64,000 nucleotides of DNA from Amycolatopsis deserti (GCF_014653945.1 NZ_BNAU01000002.1:1111914-1175913), one strand, 5' to 3'. Positions 1 to 8,326 are shown, counted from the stretch's first letter. Notes: a model not told the origin generated them from the sequence alone. Program-made: numbers and translations.

Positions 1-221
1 CCACAGTGGACTACCCGGAGACGCTGCAGCTCAACGAGATCGGCCGCGCGAAGGTCCGCGTCGCGGAACCGCTCCCGGTCGACGAATACGAGGTCAGCCG
101 GCGTACCGGCGCCTTCCTGGTGATCGACCCGGCCGACGGCACCACGCTGGCGGCCGGGATGGTCGGTGCGCCGCTTCCCGTGCTGCGCAGCGACCGGGAC
201 GTGGTCTCCCCCGGCCCGTAA
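1..221 (+). CDS. cysN: Sulfate adenylyltransferase subunit 1 (CysN), C-terminal end, partial
   Basis: The reading frame is already open at the left edge (codons begin at base 3) and stops at 219-221, leaving about 72 residues. The sequence (ETLQLNEIGRAKVRVAEPLP, then a conserved stretch around RTGAFLVIDPADGTTLAAGM) matches the last beta-barrel domain of the EF-Tu-like GTPase subunit of ATP sulfurylase, which helps make adenosine phosphosulfate. The catalytic G domain lies outside the window. The next genes, a sulfonate-type importer and a sirohydrochlorin chelatase, fit a sulfur assimilation operon. The identification rests on family recognition of a short tail. Confidence 0.85.
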   Translation, partial: TVDYPETLQLNEIGRAKVRVAEPLPVDEYEVSRRTGAFLVIDPADGTTLAAGMVGAPLPVLRSDRDVVSPGP

Positions 222-251
222 CTCCCCATCCCCCAACCGAAAGGTCCGCCC

Positions 252-1307
252 GTGAAAACTCGTGTTCTGGCTCTGGCAGCAGTGGCGTTGTCCGCATTGG
301 CAGTGGTGAGCGGGTGTTCACGGGCGGACCGTTCGGAAGCGACCACGCCGGCGGCCGACCAGGGCCCGGCCACTGAGGTGCGCCTGGGGTACTTCCCGAA
401 CGTCACGCACGCGTCGGCCCTGATCGGGCTCGACCAGAACCTGTTCGCCCAGCACCTCGGGAACACCAAGCTGGTGCCGACGAAGTTCAACGCGGGCCCG
501 GAAGAGGTCAACGCCCTGCTGGGCGGTTCGCTGGACATCGGCTTCATCGGCTCCGGCCCGGCGATCAACGCCTACGCGCAGTCCGGCGGTGAGGCCGTGC
601 GGCTGATCGCGGGCGCCACCTCGGGCGGCGCGCAACTGGTCGTCAAGCCGGAGATCGGCACGCCGCAGGACCTGCAGGGCAAGACCGTGGCCTCGCCGCA
701 GCTGGGCAACACGCAGGACGTCGCGCTGAAGAAGTGGATCTCCGACCAGAAGCTCAGCGACGTCAAGGTCCAGAACATCGACAACGCCCTGACGCTGGAC
801 CAGTTCAAGTCCGGCGCGATCCAGGGCGCGTGGCTGCCCGAGCCGTGGGCGTCGCGCCTGGTGCTCGAGGCGGGCGCGAAGGTCCTGGTCGACGAGAAGG
901 ACCTGTGGCCGGGCGGGCAGTTCCCGACCACCGTGCTGATCGTGCGCACCCAGTTCCTGCAGGAGCACCCGGCGACCGTGACCGCGATCCTGCAGGGCCT
1001 GCTCGACGCGAACGCGCTCGCCGCGTCCGATCCGGCCAAGGCGAAGACCGCGGTGAACAACCAGCTGCAGCAGCTCACCGGCAAGGCGCTGGCCGGCCCG
1101 GTGCTGGACCGCGCGTGGCAGGGCATCCAGCTGACCACCGACCCGCTGGCCGGGCAGTTCCCGCAGCTGGCCCAGGACCAGGTGACCGCCGGCGTCAAGG
1201 ACAAGGCCCCCGACGTCGCCGGGTTCGCCGATCTGACCCTGCTCAACACCGTGCTCGCCCAGGCCGGGAAGCCGGCCGTCAGCGCGTCCGGCCTGGACAA
1301 GAAGTAG
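252..1307 (+). CDS. ABC transporter substrate-binding lipoprotein, sulfonate/nitrate (SsuA/TauA) type
   Basis: A 351-residue protein with a signal peptide and lipobox (LAVVSGC, Cys near residue 22), so it should be a membrane-anchored periplasmic-type binding protein. The mature part begins VRLGYFPNVTHASALIG and continues through GGSLDIGFIGSGPAINAY, the typical NMT1/SsuA-like fold that binds sulfonates, nitrate or related anions. It starts with GTG at 252, 30 bases after cysN. ATPase and permease genes follow directly. The cysN and sirohydrochlorin chelatase neighbours favour a sulfur compound (sulfate, sulfonate or taurine) as substrate; the exact ligand cannot be read from the sequence. Confidence 0.85.
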   Translation: MKTRVLALAAVALSALAVVSGCSRADRSEATTPAADQGPATEVRLGYFPNVTHASALIGLDQNLFAQHLGNTKLVPTKFNAGPEEVNALLGGSLDIGFIGSGPAINAYAQSGGEAVRLIAGATSGGAQLVVKPEIGTPQDLQGKTVASPQLGNTQDVALKKWISDQKLSDVKVQNIDNALTLDQFKSGAIQGAWLPEPWASRLVLEAGAKVLVDEKDLWPGGQFPTTVLIVRTQFLQEHPATVTAILQGLLDANALAASDPAKAKTAVNNQLQQLTGKALAGPVLDRAWQGIQLTTDPLAGQFPQLAQDQVTAGVKDKAPDVAGFADLTLLNTVLAQAGKPAVSASGLDKK

Positions 1308-1317
1308 GAGGTTGTTC

Positions 1318-2118
1318 ATGACCGCCACGCTGGGACGTCCGCCGGTGGAGCCCGCGACCGGGCACGCCGTGCGGCTGTCCGGGGTGCACAAGAGCTTCGG
1401 GCAGGGCCGCGACGCCGTGACCGCGCTCGCCGGGGTCGACCTCGACGTCGCGCCGGGCGAGTTCGTCTGCCTGCTCGGCGCCTCGGGCTGCGGCAAGACC
1501 ACCCTGCTGAACCTGATCGCGAACCTGGATCGGCCGACCGCGGGTGAGATCGAGCTGACGACGTCCCGGCCGGCGGTCATGTTCCAGGAAGCGGCGCTCA
1601 TGCCGTGGCTGACCGCCGCGGCGAACGTCGAGCTGCCGCTGAAGCTGGCCGGCATGGGCCGCGCCGAACGCCGCACCCGCACCGGCGAGCTGCTGGAGCT
1701 GGTGCGGCTGTCCGGGGCCGGCGCCAAGCGGCCGCACGAGTTGTCCGGTGGCATGCGCCAGCGCGTGGCACTGGCCCGCGCGCTGGCCTCGGCCACCTAC
1801 ACCGAGGACGGCGAGGAGCGGCCGTCGCTGCTGCTGATGGACGAGCCGTTCTCCGCGCTGGACGCCATCACCCGCGACGTGCTGCAGGCCGAGCTGCTGC
1901 GCATCTGGGAGGCGACCGGCAGCGCGGTGGTGTTCGTGACCCACGACGTGCGCGAGGCGGTGCGGCTCGGGCAGCGGGTGGTCCTGCTGTCGTCGCGGCC
2001 GGGCAAGGTCGTGCAGCAGTGGCGCGTCGACGGGCTGGCCGGGCAGGACGAGGTCAACGCGGTCGACGTGATCAACCGACGCCTGCGTGAGGTGATCAGC
2101 AGCCATGCCGCCGCTTGA
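1318..2118 (+). CDS. ABC transporter ATP-binding protein (SsuB/TauB type)
   Basis: A 266-residue nucleotide-binding subunit. Walker A is GASGCGKTT, the signature is LSGGMRQRVALARAL and Walker B is LLLMDEPFSALD, followed by the switch His in FVTHDVREAV. I chose ATG 1318 rather than the upstream TTG at 1312 because a perfect AGGAGG (1306-1311) sits six bases before it, overlapping the stop of the binding-protein gene. It overlaps the permease gene by 14 bases, indicating translational coupling. It should energise import of the sulfur compound bound by the preceding lipoprotein. Confidence 0.9.
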   Translation: MTATLGRPPVEPATGHAVRLSGVHKSFGQGRDAVTALAGVDLDVAPGEFVCLLGASGCGKTTLLNLIANLDRPTAGEIELTTSRPAVMFQEAALMPWLTAAANVELPLKLAGMGRAERRTRTGELLELVRLSGAGAKRPHELSGGMRQRVALARALASATYTEDGEERPSLLLMDEPFSALDAITRDVLQAELLRIWEATGSAVVFVTHDVREAVRLGQRVVLLSSRPGKVVQQWRVDGLAGQDEVNAVDVINRRLREVISSHAAA

Positions 2119-2992
2119 GGGCTCGACCGCCGAACCGGACGCCGCGGCGGTCGAAGCGGGTCTGGACGCCCTCGACACGCCGGTCCAGCCGGCCGCGAAG
2201 AAGGGCGGCTGGCGGCGGTTCGTCCGGTCGGCGCTGCCGCCGGTGGCGTTCCTGGTCCTGGTGATCGCGATCTGGCAGGCGCTGTGGGCGGCCGCGTTCT
2301 GGCCGGAGTACCAGCTGCCGGCGCCGGTGGCCGTGTGGGACGAGCTGTGGAGCCGGTTCACCAGCGGGGACGCGTTCGGGTTCGTGTGGACGTCGGTGCA
2401 CCGCGCGGTGCTCGGGTTCCTGGTCGCGATCGTGATCGCCACGCCGCTCGGGTTGCTGGTCGCGAAGGTCAAGATCGTGCGGGCCGGGATCGGGCCGTTC
2501 CTGTCCGGTCTGCAGAGCCTGCCGTCGGTGGCTTGGGTGCCGGCGGCGGTGCTGTGGTTCGGTGTCGAGCCGGCCGCGATGTACGTGGTGCTGCTGCTGG
2601 GCAGCGTGCCGTCGATCGCGAACGGCCTGGTGGCGGGCATCGACCAGATCCCGCCGATCCTGCCGCGCGTGGGCAAGGTGCTGGGCGCGGGGCGGCTCGC
2701 GACGGCGCGGCACATCCTGCTGCCCGCGGCGCTGCCGGGGTACCTGGCCGGGTTGAAGCAGGGCTGGGCGTTCTCGTGGCGGTCGCTGATGGCGGCGGAG
2801 ATCATCGCGACGTCGCCGCTGTTGGGCAAGGGACTCGGCGCCTACCTCGACGATGGCCGGTTCCTCAACGACATGTCGACCGTGATCGCGGCGATCTTCC
2901 TGATCCTGCTGGTCGGCGTCGGGATCGAGCTGCTGGTGTTCCGGCCGCTGGAGCGGACCGTGCTGCGGGCGCGAGGGCTGGGGTCGCTGTGA
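2105..2992 (+). CDS. ABC transporter permease (SsuC/TauC type)
   Basis: A 295-residue inner-membrane protein with an Ala/Glu-rich cytoplasmic head (about 35 residues), then about six hydrophobic helices. The coupling loop (EAA-like) lies around RVGKVLGAGRLATARHILLPAALPGY. This matches BPD_transp_1 permeases of sulfonate/nitrate importers. ATG 2105 lies inside the end of the ATPase gene. The stop at 2990-2992 overlaps the GTG of the chelatase gene, so the four downstream cistrons appear to be one transcript. Confidence 0.88.
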   Translation: MPPLEGSTAEPDAAAVEAGLDALDTPVQPAAKKGGWRRFVRSALPPVAFLVLVIAIWQALWAAAFWPEYQLPAPVAVWDELWSRFTSGDAFGFVWTSVHRAVLGFLVAIVIATPLGLLVAKVKIVRAGIGPFLSGLQSLPSVAWVPAAVLWFGVEPAAMYVVLLLGSVPSIANGLVAGIDQIPPILPRVGKVLGAGRLATARHILLPAALPGYLAGLKQGWAFSWRSLMAAEIIATSPLLGKGLGAYLDDGRFLNDMSTVIAAIFLILLVGVGIELLVFRPLERTVLRARGLGSL

Positions 2993-3708
2993 TCCCGCTG
3001 GTCGCCGTCGCGCACGGCAGCCGGGACCCGCGGTCGGCGGCGACCGTGCGGGCGCTGGTTGACCGCGTCGCGGCCGCGGCGCCCTCGGTGGACGTGCGGG
3101 TGTCGTTCCTGGACCTGTCCGAGCCGCTGGTGACGGACGTGCTGCGGGACCTGGTGCGTTCGGGTCACCGGTCGGCGGTCGTGGTGCCGTTGTTGCTGGG
3201 CAGTGCTTTCCACGCGCGGGTCGACCTGCCGGCGCTGGTGGCGCAGGTGCCGGGGCTGCGGGTCACGATCGCGGACGTGCTGGGGGCGGACCTGGAGGCG
3301 GTGGCGTTCGACCGGCTGGCTGCGGTGGCCGACGTGACGGACCCCGGTTTGGGGGTCGTGCTGGCGGCGGTCGGTTCCTCCCGCCCCGCGGCGAACGAGG
3401 CGGTCTCGGCGCTGGCCCGCCGCTGGCAGTCCCGGCACGGGTTCCGGGCGGTGGCGGCATTCGCGAGCGCCGCGAAGCCGGATGTTCCCGCGGCGGTGGC
3501 GAAACTGCGGGCCCGCGGAGCGACGCGGATCGCGGTGGCGTCGTGGTTCCTCGCGCCCGGGTTGCTGCCCGACCGGATCGCCGCGCTGGCGCGGGAGGCC
3601 GAGCCGTCGGTGGTGCTGGCCGACTGCCTGGCCGGTGATCCGCGGGTGGCGTCGCTGGTGCTGGAGCGGTACGCCACCGCACTGGCCGGCATGGCGCGCT
3701 CCGCCTGA
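2989..3708 (+). CDS. Sirohydrochlorin chelatase-like protein (CbiX/SirB family)
   Basis: A 239-residue protein made of two similar halves, as in the long CbiX/SirB proteins. The first half carries the conserved AHGSRDP motif at residues 7-13, whose His binds the metal. The second half has the related VGSSRPAANE. It inserts a metal (Fe2+ for siroheme) into sirohydrochlorin in the cytoplasm. Siroheme is the cofactor of sulfite reductase, which fits the sulfur operon. It starts with GTG 2989 in a GTGA overlap with the permease stop. No clear terminator follows in 3709-3889. Confidence 0.85.
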   Translation: MIPLVAVAHGSRDPRSAATVRALVDRVAAAAPSVDVRVSFLDLSEPLVTDVLRDLVRSGHRSAVVVPLLLGSAFHARVDLPALVAQVPGLRVTIADVLGADLEAVAFDRLAAVADVTDPGLGVVLAAVGSSRPAANEAVSALARRWQSRHGFRAVAAFASAAKPDVPAAVAKLRARGATRIAVASWFLAPGLLPDRIAALAREAEPSVVLADCLAGDPRVASLVLERYATALAGMARSA

Positions 3709-3889
3709 CTGACGGCCGCGCCCGGTTCCCCTGCCCCACGCCACCACCCGATTCCCGACCTCACCCCGCCGTCGCGCACCCTCTGCCACAGCAGCATCCA
3801 CCACGTTGGCCGCCCCCAGGCAGAACCGGCGCGGCATTCCACCACCTGGACCGCTGCCACCCGAGCGACGCGACCCGTAACGTGGTGGT

Positions 3890-4768
3890 GTGAAGATCCG
3901 GATCGGGGTGGGGCTCGGGGCGGAGATGCCGCCCGCGCGGCTCCCGGAAGTCGTGGACCGTCTGGAGGCCGCCGGGGTCGACTCGGTGTGGTTCTCCGAG
4001 CAGGTGTACTCCGACGCGGTGGACCCGTTCGTCGGGATGGCGCACGCGCTGGCCCGCACGTCGCGGCTCAAGGCGGGCACGTCGGTGGCGGTGCTGCCCG
4101 GCCGGCACCCGGTGCTGGTGGCGAAGCAGATCGCGTCGCTGGCCGCGCTGGCGCCCAAGCGGGTGCTGCCGGTGTTCGGCCTGCGCCCGGCGCGCCGCAG
4201 CGAGTGGGACCTGTTCGAAGTCCCGGCCGGTGCGAGGGCCGCGGTGTTCGACGAGTCGCTGAGGCTGTTGCGCGCGGCGTTGTCCGGTGAAGGCGAGTTC
4301 GCCGGCGAGTTCTGGAAGCTGTCGGAGGTCGCGCTGGGCCCGCGGCTGGAGCGACCGGTGGACATCTGGCTCGGCGGCAGCGCGCCCGCGGCGTACCGCA
4401 GGATCGGCCAGTACGCCGACGGGTGGCTGGGCAGTTTCCTGTCCCCGGCGGACGCCCGCCGCGCCCGGGAGGCGATCGAATCCGCCGCGGCGTCGGCGGG
4501 CCGTTCGATCGAGCCGGACCACTACGGAATGAGCCTGCTCCTCGCCGAGAACGGCATCACGCCCGATCTGGCCGCCGCGGTGCGCCAACGCCGCCCGGAC
4601 ACCAACCCGGCCGACGTGATCGCCTCGAGCTGGGCGGAGCTGCACCGCCTGCTGGACGCGCACCTGGAAGCCGGCCTGACGAAGTTCGTCATCTACCACC
4701 GCGGGAGTTCGCCGTATGAGGCCTTCGTGGACCGCTTCGCCGAGGAGCTGATGCCCCGGCAGAACTGA
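3890..4768 (+). CDS. LLM-class F420-dependent oxidoreductase (MSMEG_3544/TIGR03854-like)
   Basis: A 292-residue TIM-barrel flavin/F420 enzyme of the bacterial luciferase-like superfamily. N-terminal MKIRIGVGLGAEMP, then VDSVWFSEQVYSDAVDPF and IWLGGSAPAAYRRIGQYADGW are typical of the F420-dependent branch. The substrate is unknown. It starts with a GTG preceded by GTGGTG repeats and without a strong Shine-Dalgarno. It is convergent with the DUF3558 lipoprotein gene, whose stop lies three bases beyond its own. A second, decayed copy of its last codons lies at 5406-5462. Confidence 0.85.
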   Translation: MKIRIGVGLGAEMPPARLPEVVDRLEAAGVDSVWFSEQVYSDAVDPFVGMAHALARTSRLKAGTSVAVLPGRHPVLVAKQIASLAALAPKRVLPVFGLRPARRSEWDLFEVPAGARAAVFDESLRLLRAALSGEGEFAGEFWKLSEVALGPRLERPVDIWLGGSAPAAYRRIGQYADGWLGSFLSPADARRAREAIESAAASAGRSIEPDHYGMSLLLAENGITPDLAAAVRQRRPDTNPADVIASSWAELHRLLDAHLEAGLTKFVIYHRGSSPYEAFVDRFAEELMPRQN

Positions 4769-4771
4769 CGC

Positions 4772-5290
4772 TCACGGCACCTTGGGCAGCAGAGGTTCGA
4801 GCTTCTCAGCGAGAGCTTGAGCGTCGACGCAGGCCTGCGGATCACGGGGGCTGCTGATCAGCGCGACCTGCACCATGGCACGAGCATGCTCACCCACCTC
4901 CACCGCGAGGGAGCATCCACCTGTGGGGATGGCGGCCTGCAGGGCATCCCGCCCGTTGACCGAGGTCTCCGTCACAGCATCGTTCGCCTCGCGGTACTCG
5001 CGAAGCCCCTGCACCGGATCCAGGGCGAGACCGTACGTCCCAAACCTGGACTTGGAAACGTCACACTCGTTGCGTCGGCTGATGTTCTCTCCCGGACCGA
5101 AGCCCTGCCCCGCGGTGAGTTGCTCCAGGACTCGGCACGCGTTGAGACCGGCGAACACGTCGGCGTGCACGGTCGGGCTCGCGCCTGCAGCGGGCGACGG
5201 CGTGCCGGTGACCGTGCTGGTGCAAGCAGCCGTGGCCAATGCCAGACACGCGCCCGTGACAGCCTGAACGATGCGAACGTTGATGGTCAC
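4772..5290 (-). CDS. DUF3558-family lipoprotein, copy 1
   Basis: A 172-residue putative exported lipoprotein. The signal sequence ends ALATAACTST with a lipobox Cys, followed by a Thr/Pro/Ala linker and a globular domain with conserved Cys (LNACRVLEQL, SRRNECDVSK, PTGGCSLAVEV, DPQACVDAQ). I chose GTG at 5290 over the longer upstream start because it lines up with the start of copy 2 and has an AGGA-type ribosome site about eight bases away. DUF3558 proteins are common in actinomycetes and have no settled function. Copy 2 (5466-5987) is clearly paralogous, so this is a tandem duplication. Confidence 0.8.
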   Translation of the reverse strand: MTINVRIVQAVTGACLALATAACTSTVTGTPSPAAGASPTVHADVFAGLNACRVLEQLTAGQGFGPGENISRRNECDVSKSRFGTYGLALDPVQGLREYREANDAVTETSVNGRDALQAAIPTGGCSLAVEVGEHARAMVQVALISSPRDPQACVDAQALAEKLEPLLPKVP

Positions 5291-5405
5291 CGGACATCCT
5301 GTTCCTTGCTTGCTGATCGCATTTCTCGATAGCCTCACAGCGATCGTCTGAGTCCATCGCGTTCAGGAATGCGCCGCAACCTGCCGAGCTTATACGTCAT
5401 TATCA

Positions 5406-5462
5406 AGCTCCAGTGCGATCAGGCGCCGCTTCGCGGATGAGCTGATAACCCGCCAGAACTGA
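5406..5462 (+). pseudogene. Remnant of the 3' end of a duplicated LLM oxidoreductase gene
   Basis: Read on the plus strand, 5427-5462 encodes RFADELITRQN followed by a stop. The intact oxidoreductase ends RFAEELMPRQN and stops at 4768. Similarity continues past both stops into CTCACGGCACCTTGGGCA, the shared 3' end of the two DUF3558 genes on the other strand. Upstream similarity fades within about seven codons (SSSAI versus SSPYEA). This indicates that the duplicated unit once carried the oxidoreductase end plus the lipoprotein gene, and the extra oxidoreductase copy was then lost. Confidence 0.7.
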
Positions 5463-5465
5463 TAC

Positions 5466-5987
5466 TCACGGCACCTTGGGCAAGAGTGGCTCAAGCCGCT
5501 CGGCGAAAGCCCGAGCGTCGACACAGGCTTGCGGGTCTCTCGTACCACTCGACAGGGTGAAGAGCACGACAGCGCGCGCGTGTTCCGCCACCTCGATCGC
5601 GATTGCGCATCCGCCAGTCGGAATGTCGGCCTGCATCGCGGCACGTCCGTTGATCGAGGTTTCCACGACCGTCTTGTTGGACTGCGCGAACTCGCTCAGG
5701 CCCTGAACCGGATCCAACACGAGGCTGTTCGCTGCGGAACCGGGTTTCGAGGCGGTGCACTCGTTGCGCCTGCTCTTGTTCTCGCCCGGCTCGAAGCCCT
5801 GTCCGGAGTTGAGCTGATCCAGCACTCGGCAAGCGTCGAGCCCGGCAAACACATCCGCGCCTGAAGTGGTGTTCGTGACGGACGCCGGCGATGCTGTACC
5901 GGGGACTGTGGTGGTACATCCGGTGGCGACAAGAATCAGACAGGCAACACCTGTCACAGCATGGGCGATACGAGTCCTGATACTCAC
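5466..5987 (-). CDS. DUF3558-family lipoprotein, copy 2
   Basis: A 173-residue paralogue of the 4772-5290 gene. The lipobox is LVATGCTTT, then a linker, then the same Cys pattern (LDACRVLDQL, SRRNECTASK, PTGGCAIAIEV, DPQACVDARA). Both end LEPLLPKVP. The start overlaps the stop of the upstream minus-strand ORF (5984-6430) by four bases, so the two are probably co-translated. It is likely exported and lipid-anchored; function unknown. Confidence 0.82.
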   Translation of the reverse strand: MSIRTRIAHAVTGVACLILVATGCTTTVPGTASPASVTNTTSGADVFAGLDACRVLDQLNSGQGFEPGENKSRRNECTASKPGSAANSLVLDPVQGLSEFAQSNKTVVETSINGRAAMQADIPTGGCAIAIEVAEHARAVVLFTLSSGTRDPQACVDARAFAERLEPLLPKVP

Positions 5988-6430
5988 CGCGAGTCCTGGT
6001 CCTTGAAGGTGTTGAGCGCTTGCCTGGCCGTCTCGTCCGAAGCGTCGTATTTGCTGATCGCGATCTCGATGGCCTGACGAAGGTCGCCGAGCATTTCTTT
6101 CGCAGCCTGGAAGACCCGGACGAGAGATTGCTCGTCGGAGTCCATCGCCGCGAGAAAGTGTGCCGCCGCTCGCTTGGCGTAGTCGTCGTTGCCGAACTTC
6201 GGCGCGATCTGCAGCCGGTAGATCCGCTGGCTGAGCGTGTTCATCCGGTCTTCCATCTGCTCAACCGCGCGCCGCAGGTGGGTGCCTGTCTCCTCGTCCA
6301 CCGCCCAGCGGCCTGCCTTCGCGTCGGCGAGCATGCGCTTTGCGTCGGCGTGCATGTTGTTCAGGTTTTCCTCGCCGCCGAACACGCCGGCGATCTGCGC
6401 GGCCCCCGCCGGCGCCCCGTTCTCCGCCAA
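5984..6430 (-). CDS. Hypothetical helical protein upstream of the DUF3558 lipoprotein
   Basis: A 148-residue protein, Ala/Glu/Lys-rich and predicted mostly helical, with no signal peptide. It starts with TTG at 6430, backed by a strong GGGAGGG ribosome site a few bases upstream. Small helical proteins encoded beside DUF3558 lipoproteins are often thought to be secreted by ESX-type systems, but I see no clear WXG motif, so this is only a suggestion. It overlaps the lipoprotein start (ATGA-like), which supports a two-gene operon. I do not recognise the family. Confidence 0.65.
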   Translation of the reverse strand: MAENGAPAGAAQIAGVFGGEENLNNMHADAKRMLADAKAGRWAVDEETGTHLRRAVEQMEDRMNTLSQRIYRLQIAPKFGNDDYAKRAAAHFLAAMDSDEQSLVRVFQAAKEMLGDLRQAIEIAISKYDASDETARQALNTFKDQDSR

Positions 6431-6550
6431 AACCGATCCCTCCCCGTTCCCGGAGCACGGTAGCGCGCCCCTGACCGACTGTCACCGTCCCGGTGCGCAC
6501 CCGCTCACAACCGGGCTCCCCGGCGGCATCACCCCAACTATGGTGAGCCC

Positions 6551-7324
6551 GTGACTGATGAACTGGTGCATTACTCAGTGCGGAGTGGTGTCGCGACCAT
6601 CACCCTCGACTCGCCGCACAACCGGAACGCCCTGTCCGCCCAGCTGCGCCGCGAACTGTCCGGCTCGCTGGCCAAGGCCAAGGACGACGACGCCGTCCGC
6701 GTGATCGTTCTCACCCACACGGGCAAAGTGTTCTGCGCCGGCATGGACCTCAAGGAGGCGCGCGGCGCCGGGGCCGGTGATCAGGGCGTCAACGAGTTCC
6801 CGCGGATCCTCGAGCAGATCTGGACGAGCCCGAAACCGGTCGTCGCCAAGCTGTCCGGCGTCGCGCGCGCCGGTGGGGTCGGCATGGTCGCCGCCGCGGA
6901 CATCGTCGTCGCCACCACGGACGTCACCTTCGCGTTCTCCGAGGTCCGCATCGGCGTCGTGCCGGCCGTCATCTCGCTCACCGTCCTGCCCCGGGTCAAC
7001 CCGCGCGCCGCGCAGGAACTCTTCCTCACCGGTGACGTGTTCGACGCCGCGCGCGCCGCCGAGATCGGCCTGATCAACAAGGCCGTCGACCCGGCCGACC
7101 TCGACGAGACGACCGACCGCTACGTCCGCTCCCTGGCCCTCGGCGGCCCGGCCGCGCTCGCCGCCACCAAGGAGCTGCTCGCCAGCCCGCGCCCGGCCAC
7201 CCCGGCCGACGGCTTCCCGGACATGCTCAAGCTCTCCGCCCGGTTCTTCGCGAGCGAGGAGGGCCAGGAAGGCATCCGCGCCTTCGCCGAGAAGCGCAAG
7301 CCGAACTGGGTCCCGCAGGACTAG
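6551..7324 (+). CDS. Enoyl-CoA hydratase/isomerase family protein
   Basis: A 257-residue crotonase-fold protein. The CoA-binding/oxyanion segment is KVFCAGMDLKEAR; the second oxyanion strand is ARAGGVGMVAAADIVVA. The first hydratase glutamate position is not Glu, while the second (SEVRIGVVP) is kept, so it could be a hydratase or an isomerase. It starts with GTG 6551 in an intergenic region shared with the divergent hypothetical gene. Its TAG stop shares a CTAG with the stop of the convergent barstar gene. Confidence 0.85.
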   Translation: MTDELVHYSVRSGVATITLDSPHNRNALSAQLRRELSGSLAKAKDDDAVRVIVLTHTGKVFCAGMDLKEARGAGAGDQGVNEFPRILEQIWTSPKPVVAKLSGVARAGGVGMVAAADIVVATTDVTFAFSEVRIGVVPAVISLTVLPRVNPRAAQELFLTGDVFDAARAAEIGLINKAVDPADLDETTDRYVRSLALGGPAALAATKELLASPRPATPADGFPDMLKLSARFFASEEGQEGIRAFAEKRKPNWVPQD

Positions 7325-7677
7325 TCGTCGGTGAGGGCGACCGTGAGCCGGCGGCTGTCGGCCCGGTCGCCGCCCGGCGCCAGCGCGCGCTCGGCGTCCG
7401 ACAGCACGCTGCGGATCGCCAGGTACGCCTTGGGATCGGCCTCCTTGAGCAGGTCCGACCCCGCCCACACCAGGACGTGCTCCCCGTAGGGCAACCACGA
7501 CAAATCGGTCAGGCAGTCGTACAGCGCGTCCAGGTTGCGGCCGAACCAGTCCGGAAAGGACAACGCGGACGCGATCGCGTCGAGGGCGGACATCTTGTCC
7601 GCCGGCCGGCTGCCGATGAGGTGCGAGTAGGCGCCGCGGGCACGGGCCTGCTCGACGATCGTCTGGGAAGAGGACAT
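7321..7677 (-). CDS. Barstar-family ribonuclease inhibitor
   Basis: A 118-residue cytoplasmic protein with the barstar signature DAIASALSFPDWFGRNLDALYDCLTDL, in which the Trp-Phe-Gly-x-Asn-x-Asp segment forms the inhibitor's contact helix region. I chose ATG 7677 (MSSSQTIVEQ) over the longer ORF start because it lies ten bases after the RNase stop and begins at the fold boundary. Barstars bind and block extracellular guanyl-specific RNases. The adjacent gene encodes such an RNase, so this should be its immunity protein. Confidence 0.9.
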   Translation of the reverse strand: MSSSQTIVEQARARGAYSHLIGSRPADKMSALDAIASALSFPDWFGRNLDALYDCLTDLSWLPYGEHVLVWAGSDLLKEADPKAYLAIRSVLSDAERALAPGGDRADSRRLTVALTDD

Positions 7678-7687
7678 GGGGTTCTCG

Positions 7688-8080
7688 CTACTTCGACGGG
7701 TCGACCTGGACGAAGGAAGCGTAGTGATCACCGGTGTAGTACAGCTCGGTCTGAGCCCCGGTGATCAACCGCCGGGCCCCGCGGTCCGGGCTCCCGGGCG
7801 TGGGCACCGTGTACTCATGGTAGTAACCGCTCTCCCTGGCGGGGAGCCGCTTTTCCCGGTTCTCGAACACGGTTCCGTCACTGCGGTACGGGAACGGCCC
7901 GCCCGCCTGGATGAGGCGCCAGGTCTGGCCGGCTTCCGGGGGCAGGCTGGACAGCGCGGTGAGCCCGGTCGCGGGCTCGGTCGACGTGGTGGTCTCGCGC
8001 ACGATCCACCCACCGAACACGAGCACGATGAGCCCGACGAGCGCGACGGTGATCCGCCTCCTGCTTGACACCAGCGACAC
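7688..8080 (-). CDS. Guanyl-specific ribonuclease (RNase Sa/barnase-like), exported
   Basis: A 130-residue protein with a hydrophobic N-terminal segment (residues 9-27), a signal peptide or membrane anchor. The mature domain is clearly RNase Sa-like: GGPFPYRSDGTVFENRE, then YYHEYTVPTPG with the catalytic Glu, GARRLITG with the catalytic Arg, and YTGDHYASF with the catalytic His. It cleaves RNA 3' of guanosine after export. The barstar gene is ten bases downstream. A small membrane protein gene ends one base upstream, so the three form an operon. Confidence 0.92.
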   Translation of the reverse strand: MSLVSSRRRITVALVGLIVLVFGGWIVRETTTSTEPATGLTALSSLPPEAGQTWRLIQAGGPFPYRSDGTVFENREKRLPARESGYYHEYTVPTPGSPDRGARRLITGAQTELYYTGDHYASFVQVDPSK

Positions 8081-8081
8081 C

Positions 8082-8282
8082 TTAGGACCGGCTCGAAACG
8101 TCCTCGTCGCGGCCCGGCCGCAACCACGCGGCCACCCGGTCGACGATCCGGTCGATCAGCCACGCCACACCGACGCACAGCGGCGCCAGAACCGCGATGA
8201 CCAGCAGGAACTGCAGCGGGAACCACAGCTGCGCGAGCCACAGTTCCGCGTTGTCCCACCAGGTGGCCAGGCCGTCGAACAC
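8082..8282 (-). CDS. Small membrane protein upstream of the RNase gene
   Basis: A 66-residue protein with a Trp-rich N-terminus (GLATWWDNAELWLAQLW), one or two short hydrophobic stretches (PLQFLLVIAVLAPLCVGVAW) and a basic, charged tail. Its stop is one base from the RNase start, so it is very probably cotranscribed. I do not recognise a family. It could be a membrane component tied to the RNase/barstar pair or simply an adjacent gene. Confidence 0.65.
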   Translation of the reverse strand: MFDGLATWWDNAELWLAQLWFPLQFLLVIAVLAPLCVGVAWLIDRIVDRVAAWLRPGRDEDVSSRS

Positions 8283-8326
8283 CTGACCAGGGTACGCCAG
8301 CGGCCCCGGCGAGGTACGTTGCAGGC

